Positions 28,564 to 39,910 of a DNA stretch of 52,096 bases are shown piece after piece. Source of the DNA: Nevskiales bacterium (GTDB lineage Bacteria > Pseudomonadota > Gammaproteobacteria > Steroidobacterales > GCA-2729495); contig WYBE01000071.1 of assembly GCA_011526045.1 (NCBI GenBank), forward strand, positions 1 to 52,096, in the 5' to 3' direction. A program made the position numbers and the translations under genes. Below the pieces are notes generated by a model that saw only the letters and a program-made list of their open reading frames with translations, had not been told where the DNA came from and made no database searches. Each line of letters opens with the position of its first letter. The stretch's first letter is position 1.

Positions 28564-28667
28564 GCGGGCGCCAAGGATACACGCCGCCTCCGGGGCGTCC
28601 AAGGCGCATTGGGGCGATGCCCGGTGATCGCCACCCCGCTTCGGGCGGCATCGCGGCCGCGGGAACG

Positions 28668-28673
28668 TACAAT
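28668..28673 (+). promoter_or_regulatory. -10-like TACAAT directly before queA
   Basis: TACAAT matches the -10 consensus at five of six positions. Its end lies eight bases before the GTG start of queA, so a transcript from it would have a leader of only one or two bases. There is no Shine-Dalgarno in front of the GTG. The -35 region is not convincing. Confidence 0.4.
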
Positions 28674-28681
28674 CCGCTGCC

Positions 28682-30914
<2,233 letters not shown>

Positions 30915-30958
30915 TACGCCGCCATTTTTCCGCGACGATTCCTGATTCAGAGGGCTTT

Positions 30959-31285
30959 ATGGGTTTTTTCATCCAGGACGCATGGGCGCAGGAGCTGCCG
31001 AACCCGAGTGATCCGCTGGTGTCGATGTTGCCGCTGGTGCTGGTGTTCGTCGTCTTCTATTTCTTCCTCATACGCCCGCAGAGCAAACGCCAGAAGGAGC
31101 ACCGGGAGATGGTCGCGAAGCTGGCCGTGGGCGACGAGGTGGTGACCACCGGCGGCGTGCTCGGCAAGGTCACCGAGCTTGGCGAACAGTTCGTCAAGGT
31201 GGAGATTGCCGATGGCGTCCAGATCAGGGTGCAACGGCACACTGTCGGGGCGCTGATGCCGAAAGGCACGATCAAGAACGCCTGA
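30959..31285 (+). CDS. yajC: Sec translocase accessory protein YajC
   Basis: A 108-residue inner-membrane protein with one helix (about 23-41, ending FYFFLIRPQSKRQKEH) and a cytosolic domain with GDEVVTTGGVLGKVTEL. YajC associates with SecD and SecF. The ATG at 30959 is preceded by AGAGGGC. The gene is 17 bases before secD, consistent with one operon. Confidence 0.95.
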   Translation: MGFFIQDAWAQELPNPSDPLVSMLPLVLVFVVFYFFLIRPQSKRQKEHREMVAKLAVGDEVVTTGGVLGKVTELGEQFVKVEIADGVQIRVQRHTVGALMPKGTIKNA

Positions 31286-31302
31286 CTGCAGCTACCGGCG
31301 CC

Positions 31303-33147
31303 ATGAATCAGAATCCCTGGTGGAAGAGCGCGCTTGTCGCGGCCGTCCTGCTCGGCGCATTTCTCGTTGCGCTGCCGAATGTGTTCGGCGAAGCACCAGC
31401 GGTGCAGATCAGCCCCCAGAGTGGCGCGCGCCTGGACCAGGGCGGCATGGAGGAGGTCAAGCGTTCACTCGAGACGGCAGGCGTCGCCTTCGGCTCGGCC
31501 TATGACGACAACGGCCGGCTCATGCTGCGTTTCGACAGTGTCGAGGAGCAGCTCCGGGCCGCCGACCGCATTCGCGAAGCACTCGGCCAGTCCTATGTCG
31601 TCGCGCTGACCCTGGCGCCGCGCACGCCTGGCTGGCTGACCGCCTTGGGGCTGAGGCCGATGAGCCTCGGGCTGGACCTGCGCGGCGGTGTGCATTTTCT
31701 TTTCCAGGTCGATATGCAGGCAGCACTGCAGCAGCGTGTCGACCGTTATGCAACCGATTTCGCGAAACTGCTGCGGGACAATCGCATCCGCCGCGATGTG
31801 CGTGTGGACGGTAACGTGGTGCGGATCGAGATTCCGGATCCGAAGGATGCCGACCGGGCCGAGAAACTGATCCGGGACAGCGATCCGCAGATCGGCCTCG
31901 AGCGCAGGAATGAAGACGGCTCGGTGATTCTGCTGGCCCGGATGACCGAGCAGCAGATCCGGGAGCGGCAGGATTTCGCCATCGAGCAGAACACCGTCAC
32001 CCTGCGCAACCGGGTGAACGAGCTGGGAGTCTCGGAGCCGGTCGTGCAACGCCAGGGGCTGGATCGAATCGTCGTGCAGTTGCCCGGTGTGCAGGATCCC
32101 GCGCAGGCCGAACGCGTGCTGGGGGCCACGGCAACACTGGAGTTCCGCCTGGTTTGTGCGGACGCGAACCCGGTCGAGGCGAAGCGCAAGGGTCGTGCGC
32201 CGATCGGTTGCGAGCTGCACCAGGACCGGCAGGGCAACCCCGTGTTGCTGCAACGGCGGACCATTGTCACGGGCGATCAACTGATCGATGCCGCACAGGC
32301 GTTCGACCAGGGCATGCCCGCCGTCTCGGTCCGGCTCGACAGCCAGGGCGGGCGCGAGATGCTCGACGTCACCAAGAAGAACCTGAACAAGCCCATGGCG
32401 GTGCTCTTCGTCGAGACAAAGCGTGAACGTGTCGAACGCGACGGGCAGGTGATCGAGGTGCCGCGCGAAGAGCGTGAGGTGATCAACGTCGCCACCATCC
32501 GCGGCATCTTTTCCAACAATTTCCAGATTACCGGGCTGGATGTGACCGAGGCGCGCGATCTGGCGCTGCTCCTGCGGGCTGGCGCGCTGGCTGCTCCGGT
32601 TTACAAGGTCGAGGAAAGAACCATCGGCCCAAGCCTCGGCCAGGACAACATCGACAAGGGCATGCAGGCGCTGGTGCTCGGTCTGGTGCTGGCCGTGTTG
32701 TTCATGGGGGTCTATTACAAGGCTTTCGGGCTTGTCGCGAACGTGGCGCTGATCGCCAACGTCGTGCTGCTGGTGGCCCTGCTGTCGATGCTCCAGGCTT
32801 CGCTCACGCTGCCCGGCATTGCGGGTGTCGTGCTCACGGTCGGTATGGCGGTGGACGCCAACGTGCTCATCAACGAGCGCATACGCGAGGAACTGCGCAA
32901 CGGTAATTCACCGCAGGCGAGCATCCATGCCGGCTACGACAAGGCGTTTGCCACCATTGCCGATTCGAATCTCACCACGCTGATCGCCGGCATCGTCCTG
33001 TTCGCGTTTGGCACGGGCCCCATCAAGGGTTTCGCGATCGTTCTGTGCCTTGGCATCCTGACGTCGATGTTCACTGCGGTGGTCGTCAGCCGCACGCTCG
33101 TCAACGCGATCTGGGGCGGGCGTCGGCTCACGCGGCTGCCGGTCTGA
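31303..33147 (+). CDS. secD: Protein translocase subunit SecD
   Basis: A 614-residue RND-family membrane protein that uses proton motive force to help pull exported proteins through SecYEG. It has an N-terminal helix (about 9-27), a large periplasmic P1 domain starting near SLGLDLRGGVHFLFQVD, and six-helix C-terminal core with GPSLGQDNIDKGMQALVLGL, TLPGIAGVVLTVGMAVDANVLINERIREE and GTGPIKGFAIVLCLGILTSMFTA. Length and order match gammaproteobacterial SecD. Confidence 0.96.
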   Translation: MNQNPWWKSALVAAVLLGAFLVALPNVFGEAPAVQISPQSGARLDQGGMEEVKRSLETAGVAFGSAYDDNGRLMLRFDSVEEQLRAADRIREALGQSYVVALTLAPRTPGWLTALGLRPMSLGLDLRGGVHFLFQVDMQAALQQRVDRYATDFAKLLRDNRIRRDVRVDGNVVRIEIPDPKDADRAEKLIRDSDPQIGLERRNEDGSVILLARMTEQQIRERQDFAIEQNTVTLRNRVNELGVSEPVVQRQGLDRIVVQLPGVQDPAQAERVLGATATLEFRLVCADANPVEAKRKGRAPIGCELHQDRQGNPVLLQRRTIVTGDQLIDAAQAFDQGMPAVSVRLDSQGGREMLDVTKKNLNKPMAVLFVETKRERVERDGQVIEVPREEREVINVATIRGIFSNNFQITGLDVTEARDLALLLRAGALAAPVYKVEERTIGPSLGQDNIDKGMQALVLGLVLAVLFMGVYYKAFGLVANVALIANVVLLVALLSMLQASLTLPGIAGVVLTVGMAVDANVLINERIREELRNGNSPQASIHAGYDKAFATIADSNLTTLIAGIVLFAFGTGPIKGFAIVLCLGILTSMFTAVVVSRTLVNAIWGGRRLTRLPV

Positions 33148-33159
33148 GGATATCCGGTC

Positions 33160-34104
33160 ATGGAACTGTTCAAGAAGGTCAGCCGCTTCCGGTTCATGCA
33201 CTACGCCCGCTTCATCAGCGGCCTTTCAATCGTGCTGACCGTGATCAGCATCGGATCACTGGCCGTGCGGGGCCTGAATTTCGGCATCGATTTCACGGGC
33301 GGCTTGTTGCTGGAGGTGGGCTTCGAGCGCCCGGCGGACCTGTCCGCGGTCCGCCAGCAACTCGGCGACGGTGGGTATCCGGACGCGCAGGTGCAGAACT
33401 TCGGCACTGCGAAGGATGTGCTGATCCGCCTGCCGCCGCAGGAAGGCGACGCAGATCCCTCGGCTGGCGGCAAGCTCGGCCAGCAGGTTCTGGCCGTGTT
33501 GCAGGCCGCCGACCCGCAGGTCGTGCTGCGCCGGGTCGAATTCGTGGGGCCGCAGGTGGGCGAGGATCTGACCACACAGGGCATTCTCTCCGTGCTGGCG
33601 GCCCTGGTCCTGATCCTGATCTACGTGATGTTTCGCTTCCAGTGGAAGTTCGCGCTGGGCGCGGTGGCATCGACGGCACACGATGCGATCGTCACTGCGG
33701 GAATTTTCTCGGTCTTCTGGATCCCGTTCGACCTGACCGTGGTCGCTGCCATTCTGGCGCTGGTCGGCTACTCGCTGAACGATACGGTGGTGGTGTTCGA
33801 CCGCATCCGCGACAACTTCCGCAGCACCCGTCGCGGCACACCGGAGGAAGTCATCGACCGCTCGATCAACGAGACGCTCAGCCGGACGCTGATCACGAGC
33901 GGCGTGACCTTGCTTGTGGTGGTCGCATTGCTGATTTTTGGTGGCGAAACGCTGCACGGATTCTCCACGGCGCTCGCCTTCGGTATCACGTTCGGGACCT
34001 ATTCGTCGATCTATGTCGCCACCGCGCTGGCCTATTTCCTGAAGGCGTCACCTGCGGACCTGATGCCGGTCAAGAAGCAGGAACAGGTCGACGATCTGCC
34101 ATAG
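33160..34104 (+). CDS. secF: Protein translocase subunit SecF
   Basis: A 314-residue partner of SecD. It begins with a membrane helix after FRFMHYARFISGLS, then GLNFGIDFTGGLLLEVGF, and carries the RND helices with YVMFRFQWKFALGAV, ALVGYSLNDTVVVFDRIRDNFR and TLITSGVTLLVVVALLIFGG. It starts 12 bases after secD. The 74-base gap to the convergent suhB holds no clear terminator. Confidence 0.96.
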   Translation: MELFKKVSRFRFMHYARFISGLSIVLTVISIGSLAVRGLNFGIDFTGGLLLEVGFERPADLSAVRQQLGDGGYPDAQVQNFGTAKDVLIRLPPQEGDADPSAGGKLGQQVLAVLQAADPQVVLRRVEFVGPQVGEDLTTQGILSVLAALVLILIYVMFRFQWKFALGAVASTAHDAIVTAGIFSVFWIPFDLTVVAAILALVGYSLNDTVVVFDRIRDNFRSTRRGTPEEVIDRSINETLSRTLITSGVTLLVVVALLIFGGETLHGFSTALAFGITFGTYSSIYVATALAYFLKASPADLMPVKKQEQVDDLP

Positions 34105-34178
34105 CAGCGGCCGCTCCGGGCGGCAGTGACGCGAGGCAACGCCGAAGCCGTCGGGCGTGCTGCGGCCTGTTGGCGCGG

Positions 34179-34961
34179 TCACAGGTGCGGCGTGAGCAGT
34201 TCCTTCAAAGCACCGTGAACCTTCGGCGCGCCGGCAAGGACATTGCCGGTCTCGAGGTGGTCACCACCCGGAGTCAGGCTGGTGACCAGGCCGCCGGCCT
34301 CGCGGATCATCAGCGACCCTGCGGCGATGTCCCACGGGTGCAGACCGAATTCCCAGAATCCATCGAGCCGGCCGGCCGCGACGTAACACAGGTCGAGGGC
34401 GGCCGAGCCGGGTCGGCGCACGCCTGCGGTGGCCTCCATCACGGCGCGCAGCATGTTCATGTACTGCGGCAGCCACTGCTGATTGCTGCGATAGGGAAAG
34501 CCGGTGCCGATCAGGGCGCCCTCGAGTCCTGCCTGGGCGGTCACGCGAATTCGCCGGCCGTCGAGTTGCGCGCCGCCGCCGCGAATGGCGGTGAACAACT
34601 CCTGGCGACAGGGGTCGTAGACCACGCCGACCTCCAGTTGTGCGCGCAGGCGCAAGGCGATGGACACCGAAAAAACCGGGAAACCGTGCAGAAAATTCGT
34701 AGTGCCGTCGAGCGGATCGATGATCCAGACGAACTCGTCTCCGCGGTGCTGCCCGCTTTCCTCGGCGAGGAATCCGTGGCTCGGGTAGCGCTCGCGGATG
34801 CTGTCGATGATGGCCGCCTCGGCCGCGTGATCTACCTGGGTGACGTATTCATTGCGCGACTTGCTGTGCACCTCGATGCTGCCGAGGCGGTTGAGGTATC
34901 GCAATGCGGTGTCGCCACCTTTGCGTGCCGCTTTGACGGCCGTGTTCAGAAGTGCCTGCAT
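34179..34961 (-). CDS. suhB: Inositol-1-monophosphatase SuhB
   Basis: A 260-residue phosphatase with the intact family metal sites: FLAEESG, IDPLDGTTNFLHGFPVF and the C-terminal HPWDIAAGSLMIREAGG. SuhB dephosphorylates inositol phosphate and in E. coli also serves rRNA antitermination. Contrast with the paralogue at 15114-15953, which has DPINGT. The ATG at 34961 fits the family; a longer frame adds 12 residues. It is divergent from trmJ across 247 bases. Confidence 0.94.
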   Translation of the reverse strand: MQALLNTAVKAARKGGDTALRYLNRLGSIEVHSKSRNEYVTQVDHAAEAAIIDSIRERYPSHGFLAEESGQHRGDEFVWIIDPLDGTTNFLHGFPVFSVSIALRLRAQLEVGVVYDPCRQELFTAIRGGGAQLDGRRIRVTAQAGLEGALIGTGFPYRSNQQWLPQYMNMLRAVMEATAGVRRPGSAALDLCYVAAGRLDGFWEFGLHPWDIAAGSLMIREAGGLVTSLTPGGDHLETGNVLAGAPKVHGALKELLTPHL

Positions 34962-35208
34962 GCGAGGTGAGCGCTCTTGGTCGCGGTGGCGCCACACGGT
35001 GAAGGGCCGGTGGCGAAGTGGGTCGCCATTCTACTGCGGCTCGCGCCTGCAGCGCACCCTGAGTGCGGTACATCGTGCATTCGCGGGGAGATCGAATCCC
35101 GCGCCCTGGGTGGCTTGCGTCGCGCTGCCGTGCGCGCTTTTTGCGGTGCCCTGCGCGCCGACGCCGTAGAATACGTCGCCCTGCGTACTGCCCGAACCGA
35201 CAGAGGAC
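34962..35208. other. Divergent intergenic region between suhB and trmJ
   Basis: No gene is supported. A -10-like TAGAAT lies at 35167-35172, about 37 bases before the trmJ ATG, in a CGTAGAATACG context. No -35 at good spacing and no regulator site is recognised. Confidence 0.4.
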
Positions 35209-35973
35209 ATGGTTTCCGACTCCATCCGCTTCGTGCTCTTCGAACCGTCGCACCCGGGCAACATCGGCGCGGTAGCACGTGCCATGAAGACCATGGGCCT
35301 CAGCGACCTGGTGCTCGTGAACCCCGCGGACTGCGACGGCCCGGAGGCGAGTGCGCGCGCTTCCGGCGCAATCGATGTGCTGCAATCGGCGCAGCGCGTC
35401 GCGTGCCTGGCCGATGCCGTGCGCGATTGCGGCCTGGTCGTTGGCGCCAGCGCCCGTCATCGCCGGCTGGGCATGCCGGAAATGGCCCCCCGCGAATGCG
35501 CCGAGGCGTTGCTTCGCGCGCGTGAGGGCGGACCTGTAGCCGTCGTGTTCGGCCCGGAGCGCGCCGGGCTCAGTAACGCCGAGCTCGATCTCTGCAATGC
35601 CATAGTCTTCATTCCGGCCAATCCCGCATACAGCTCGTTGAATCTCGCCGCTGCCGCCCAGGTCATCGCCTGGGAAATCCGCTGTGCGCAGGGCATAAAG
35701 GTGGAAGCACCCCCGCCAGAGTCCCCGGCCGCAACCGTCGAGGATATGGACCTGTTCTACGAGCACCTGCAGCGGGTGCTCGAGTCAAGCGGCTTTCTCG
35801 ACCCGGGCAATCCGCGCAACCTCATGCGGCGCTTGCGGCGCCTGTTCAATCGCGCACGACTCGATCAGAACGAGCTGAACATCCTGCGCGGCATCCTCGC
35901 GGCCGTTGCGCCGGGTTCGGGCGAGCGCTCCTGGCGCGGGGTCGGTGGCGCGGCAGGGGACGGTGAGCAATGA
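35209..35973 (+). CDS. trmJ: tRNA (cytidine/uridine-2'-O-)-methyltransferase TrmJ
   Basis: A 254-residue SPOUT-fold methyltransferase modifying ribose 32 of tRNA. It has RFVLFEPSHPGNIGAVARAMKTMGL at the N-terminus, VFGPERAGLSNAELDLCN and IPANPAYSSLNLAAAAQVIAWE in the knot, and a C-terminal extension with RNLMRRLRRLFNRARLD. ATG at 35209. Its stop overlaps the start of the cysteine desulfurase by four bases, so the two are coupled. Confidence 0.95.
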   Translation: MVSDSIRFVLFEPSHPGNIGAVARAMKTMGLSDLVLVNPADCDGPEASARASGAIDVLQSAQRVACLADAVRDCGLVVGASARHRRLGMPEMAPRECAEALLRAREGGPVAVVFGPERAGLSNAELDLCNAIVFIPANPAYSSLNLAAAAQVIAWEIRCAQGIKVEAPPPESPAATVEDMDLFYEHLQRVLESSGFLDPGNPRNLMRRLRRLFNRARLDQNELNILRGILAAVAPGSGERSWRGVGGAAGDGEQ

Positions 35974-37130
35974 CGCCGTATTTCGATCATGCGGCCTCGA
36001 CGCCCGTGGACCCGCTGGTGGCCCGGAGCATTGCCGCAGCGCTGCAGGATCCTGGCCTGCAGGCGAACCCGGCCTCCGTCCACCGTCCGGGTCGCATGGC
36101 GGCTGCGCGTGTCGAGGCGGCACGGGCCGAAGTGGCGACGCTGATCGGGGCGCAGGTGGACGAGGTCGTCTTTACCTCCGGGGCCACCGAAGCGAACAAT
36201 CTCGCAATCATCGGGGCGGCGCAATTTCGTGCAGGCGGCGGCCGGCATCTCGTCACCTGCGCGACGGAACATCGCTCCGTGGTCGAACCCTTCCGGCGTC
36301 TCGAGGCACAGGGATTCAAGGTCACCTGGCTGGTGCCGGACGACCAGGGGATCTTCGGCCCGGAGCAGGTGGCCGCGGCATTGCGGCCCGACACGACGCT
36401 CGTCTCCGTGATGCAGGTCAACAACGAAACCGGCGTGGTGCAGGACATCGCCGCAATCGGCGCCATCTGTCGTGCCGCCGGCGTGTTGTTTCACGTCGAT
36501 GCTGTTCAGGCCGCCGGGCGTGAGCCGATCGATGTGCGAAAGATGTCGGCCGACCTGTTGTCCTTGTCGGCGCACAAATTCCATGGACCCAAGGGGGTTG
36601 GTGCCCTCTTTCTGGATCGGGAGCACTCACGCCGAGTGGAACCGCTGCTGGTCGGCGGCGCGCAGGAACATGCCCTGCGGCCGGGTACCGTGGCCACGCA
36701 CCAGGCCATCGGCATGGGTGTCGCGGCCCGCCTGGCCACTGAACGCATCGGCGTCGACCCGGACCGTATCCGGGCTCTTCGCGATGCCTTGTGGACCCGC
36801 TTGCAGTGCGTGCCCGGCGTTCTGCTCAATGGTCATCCCCAGCGGCGCGCCTGCCACATCCTGAACATCAGCGTGGTAGGGGCCGAGGGGGAGAGCCTGC
36901 TGCTGGCGTTGCGCCGTGTGGCCATTTCGCGTGGCTCGGCTTGTGCCTCGAATGACGCGGAGCCCTCGCCCGTGCTGCACCATCTTGGCCGGAGCGACGA
37001 ACTGGCCCGCAGCTCGCTGCGCTTCAGCCTTGCCCGCACGAACACGCCCGCCGAGGTCGAGTTCGTTGCTGAGGAGTTGCACGCTGCGATCAGGCACCTG
37101 CGACGGGTTGCGCCGGCGGGCGTCGTCTGA
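35970..37130 (+). CDS. Cysteine desulfurase (NifS/IscS family)
   Basis: A 386-residue PLP enzyme that takes sulfur from cysteine for Fe-S clusters. It has YFDHAASTPVD at the start, the PLP lysine in SLSAHKFHGPKGVGALFLD, and the active cysteine in SRGSACASND. Placement after trmJ is where iscR-iscS usually stands in gammaproteobacteria, but no iscR is present. It is followed by a degenerate IscU-like gene. ATG overlaps trmJ by four bases. Confidence 0.92.
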   Translation: MTPYFDHAASTPVDPLVARSIAAALQDPGLQANPASVHRPGRMAAARVEAARAEVATLIGAQVDEVVFTSGATEANNLAIIGAAQFRAGGGRHLVTCATEHRSVVEPFRRLEAQGFKVTWLVPDDQGIFGPEQVAAALRPDTTLVSVMQVNNETGVVQDIAAIGAICRAAGVLFHVDAVQAAGREPIDVRKMSADLLSLSAHKFHGPKGVGALFLDREHSRRVEPLLVGGAQEHALRPGTVATHQAIGMGVAARLATERIGVDPDRIRALRDALWTRLQCVPGVLLNGHPQRRACHILNISVVGAEGESLLLALRRVAISRGSACASNDAEPSPVLHHLGRSDELARSSLRFSLARTNTPAEVEFVAEELHAAIRHLRRVAPAGVV

Positions 37131-37139
37131 GCGCCCGAC

Positions 37140-37562
37140 ATGCCGACCGAGTACCCGCCCCGGGTCATGGCGCTCTTCGATGCTCCGGTGAATCTTGCTC
37201 CGCTGACGCCTGCACCCGCACGGATCGTGGTGGGCGAGGCGGGTGCGTTCTCCAGCGGTACCCGGGTCGTATTCGAGGCGGACGTCGATGACGGGGTCAT
37301 CCGCCGCCTGGCGTTTCGCGCCTATGGCTGCCCTTATGTCATTGCCGCCTGCGGCCGGGTCACGCAACAACTCGTCCAGCAGCCGGTTGCAGCGTTGAAC
37401 GAGTGGTCCCCGGCCGCACTGGCGGCTGAACTCAATGTGCCGGCCGGGAAGTTCGGTAGCCTGCTGATTATTCAGGATGCCTTGCGGAACTGCTTTCGGG
37501 GTTGGGATACTAGGCGGCTGCCAGCCGGGGTCGGTCCCCTGGTTTCAGCTCCGGAACTGTAA
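37140..37562 (+). CDS. IscU/NifU-N-like scaffold protein lacking one ligand cysteine
   Basis: A 140-residue protein of the Fe-S scaffold fold. Two of the three scaffold cysteines are seen: YGCPYVIAACG and LRNCF near the end. The first, in the usual GAPxCGD, is missing: the aligned segment reads GAFSSGTRVVFEAD. An additional cysteine in IAAC is unusual. It may be a specialised carrier rather than a full scaffold. Start ATG at 37140, nine bases after the desulfurase. Confidence 0.75.
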   Translation: MPTEYPPRVMALFDAPVNLAPLTPAPARIVVGEAGAFSSGTRVVFEADVDDGVIRRLAFRAYGCPYVIAACGRVTQQLVQQPVAALNEWSPAALAAELNVPAGKFGSLLIIQDALRNCFRGWDTRRLPAGVGPLVSAPEL

Positions 37563-37595
37563 ATTTAATTTAACGATAAATATCATGAGGATACA

Positions 37596-38027
37596 ATGAC
37601 TATTGAGAGAACTCTCTCGATCGTGAAACCCGATGGTGTGCAGAAGAACCTGATCGGGGAGGTGTACCGACGCTTCGAACAGGCTGGCCTGCAGATCGTG
37701 GCCGCACGCATGCTCCGGCTCAGTGAGTCGCAGGCGGAAGCTTTTTACGCAGTTCACCGCGAGCGGCCGTTCTACCGCGATCTCGTTCGCTACATGACCT
37801 CCGGGCCCGTGATGGTGCAAGTCCTCGAGGGGCGGGGCGCGATCGAGCGCAATCGCGAGATCATGGGAGCGACCGACCCGAAGAAGGCCGCAAAAGGCAC
37901 GATCCGGGCCGATTTTGCCGCCAGCATCGAAGAGAATGTGGTGCATGGCTCCGACGGGCCGGAGACGGCGCGGGCGGAGATTGCCTTCTTCTTCAGCCAG
38001 AGCGAACTCTGTCCGCGCGTTCGCTGA
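37596..38027 (+). CDS. ndk: Nucleoside diphosphate kinase
   Basis: A 143-residue enzyme that balances nucleoside triphosphates. It begins [25 protein letters not shown] and carries the phosphohistidine in [20 protein letters not shown]. It has a clear AT-rich leader (37561-37595), unlike the neighbourhood, with AGGAT before the ATG, so it may have its own promoter. The stop is four bases before rlmN. Confidence 0.97.
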   Translation: MTIERTLSIVKPDGVQKNLIGEVYRRFEQAGLQIVAARMLRLSESQAEAFYAVHRERPFYRDLVRYMTSGPVMVQVLEGRGAIERNREIMGATDPKKAAKGTIRADFAASIEENVVHGSDGPETARAEIAFFFSQSELCPRVR

Positions 38028-38030
38028 ATC

Positions 38031-39134
38031 ATGACGAGCACACCGGCCATCAGTCTCATCGGGTTGCCGCGCCGCGATCTCGAGCAGTTCTTCGCCGGTA
38101 TCGGCGAGAAGCCGTTTCGTGCGCGCCAGCTCATGAAATGGATTTATGGCCGGGGTGTGCTCGATCCCGCACAGATGACGGATCTCGGCATCGCGTTGCG
38201 CCACGATCTGGCCGCGCGTGCGCCGGTGCGCCTGCCGTCGATCCTGGCTGCCCAGGAGTCCGCTGACGGCACGATGAAGTGGCGGCTGGATGCCGGGGCA
38301 GGCCAGGCGATCGAGACCGTCTTCATTCCCGAGCCTGATCGCGGCACGCTGTGTGTGTCGTCGCAGGTCGGCTGTGCGATGGATTGCTCGTTCTGTGCGA
38401 CGGGCCAGCAGGGATTCAACCGCAACCTCACCGCGGCGCAGATCATTTCGCAGGTGCTGCTGGCAAGGCGCGAACTCGGCGACTCGCAGGGGCGTTCGCC
38501 GATCACCAATGTCGTGTTCATGGGTATGGGCGAGCCGCTGGCGAATTTCCGGGCGGTCGTCCAGGTGTGCGACGTACTGGTCGATGACCTGGCCTGCAAG
38601 CTGTCCCGCCGCCGGGTCACCGTCAGCACCTGTGGGCTGGTGCCGCAGATCCGGCGCCTCGGCGGGGAATCACGCGTGGCCCTCGCCGTATCTCTGCACG
38701 CGCCGGACGACGACTTGCGCAACCAGCTCGTTCCGATCAACCGCTTGCACCCGATCGCCGAGTTGCTCGATGCCTGCTGGGCCTATGTCGATGCGACCAA
38801 TACCCGGGAAATTACCTTCGAGTACGTGATGCTCGAGGGCGTGAATGACTCCCCGGCCCAGGCCCGGCGCCTGGCGGCGCTGCTGCGAGGGCGCCCGGCA
38901 AAGCTGAACCTGATCCCCTTCAATCCGTTCCCGGGCGCCGCGTATCGGCGCTCGTCGCCGGAGGCCGTCAACGAGTTCCGCCTGATTCTCTCGACTGCCG
39001 GGGTGGTCACCGTCACGCGGCGAACACGCGGCGACGACATTGCGGCCGCCTGCGGACAACTGGCTGGCCAGGTGGAGAACCGGGTGCGCGCACCCCTTGG
39101 AAGCAAGCTGCAGGAGACCGCATGTCTGTCGTGA
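38031..39134 (+). CDS. rlmN: 23S rRNA/tRNA adenine-C2 methyltransferase RlmN
   Basis: A 367-residue radical-SAM enzyme methylating A2503 of 23S rRNA and A37 of tRNAs. The radical-SAM CxxxCxxC motif is in GCAMDCSFCATGQQGFNRNLT; substrate segments NVVFMGMGEPLANF, STCGLVPQIRRL and LAVSLHAPDD are present; the C-terminal TVTRRTRGDDIAAACGQLA holds the second catalytic cysteine. It overlaps pilW by 13 bases. Confidence 0.96.
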   Translation: MTSTPAISLIGLPRRDLEQFFAGIGEKPFRARQLMKWIYGRGVLDPAQMTDLGIALRHDLAARAPVRLPSILAAQESADGTMKWRLDAGAGQAIETVFIPEPDRGTLCVSSQVGCAMDCSFCATGQQGFNRNLTAAQIISQVLLARRELGDSQGRSPITNVVFMGMGEPLANFRAVVQVCDVLVDDLACKLSRRRVTVSTCGLVPQIRRLGGESRVALAVSLHAPDDDLRNQLVPINRLHPIAELLDACWAYVDATNTREITFEYVMLEGVNDSPAQARRLAALLRGRPAKLNLIPFNPFPGAAYRRSSPEAVNEFRLILSTAGVVTVTRRTRGDDIAAACGQLAGQVENRVRAPLGSKLQETACLS

Positions 39135-39910
39135 GATCAGGCCGTATCGGCATCCTGTTGGCCGCGCTGTTGTGCATGGCTGGCTGTGTCTCCACCAGCA
39201 CCAGTGGTGTTTCCTCGAAGACTTCACGCAAGGAAGCGGCGCAGTACAACATGCAGCTCGGGATCGGTTACCTGCGCCAGGGTGATCTGAAAACTGCCCA
39301 GGCGAAGCTCGAGAAGGCGATCGCCGACGATGACAGCCTGGCCACGGCATACCGCGCGCTCGGCCTGGTGTTCGAGCGCCTCGGCGACATTCCGGGTGCG
39401 GAGAGAAACTACCGGCGCGCGGTCAGCCTGGCACCCGAGGATCCGGATGCGCTGAACGCGCTGGCGGTGTTTCTGTGCCTGCAGAAACACGACACTGCCG
39501 AGGCCATGCGCAACTTCGAGCGCGCCCTGGCGATTCCGCTGTCGAAGGCGGAAACCAACAAGGCGATGCTCTATACGAATGCCGGCGTCTGCGCCCGGCG
39601 GATCGATCTCGCCGCGGCCGAGACCTATTTCCGCAGTGCGCTCGGTGCCGATCCTGGCTTCCGGGATGCGTTGCTGCAGATCGCCGATGTGGCCTACGAG
39701 CGATCGAACTACCTGCAGTCACGGGCCTTCCTCGAGCGCTACCTCGGTTCCGGGGATCCCACGCCCGGAGCGCTGTGGCTCGGCGTGCGGGTGGAAAGAA
39801 AGCTCGGTGCGACGAGTACCGCGCAGACTTATGCGGAACAACTGCGCAAGGTGTTCCCCGCATCGGTCGAGACCCGGCTGCTGCTGGAGAGTGAGCGCAA
39901 TGCCGGATAG
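39122..39910 (+). CDS. pilW: Type IV pilus biogenesis lipoprotein PilW/PilF
   Basis: A 262-residue protein with a lipoprotein signal (lipobox MAGC near residue 23) and about six tetratricopeptide repeats, for example QYNMQLGIGYLRQGDLKTAQ and LGLVFERLGDIPGAERNYRR. PilF/PilW is an outer-membrane lipoprotein helping PilQ secretin assembly. The position between rlmN and a rodZ-like gene is conserved. It begins inside the end of rlmN. Confidence 0.92.
   Translation: MSVVRSGRIGILLAALLCMAGCVSTSTSGVSSKTSRKEAAQYNMQLGIGYLRQGDLKTAQAKLEKAIADDDSLATAYRALGLVFERLGDIPGAERNYRRAVSLAPEDPDALNALAVFLCLQKHDTAEAMRNFERALAIPLSKAETNKAMLYTNAGVCARRIDLAAAETYFRSALGADPGFRDALLQIADVAYERSNYLQSRAFLERYLGSGDPTPGALWLGVRVERKLGATSTAQTYAEQLRKVFPASVETRLLLESERNAG

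Noticed and set aside
33045..34970. 641-codon open frame on the plus strand
   Set aside because: Overlaps secD/secF in another frame and suhB in antisense; no family match.
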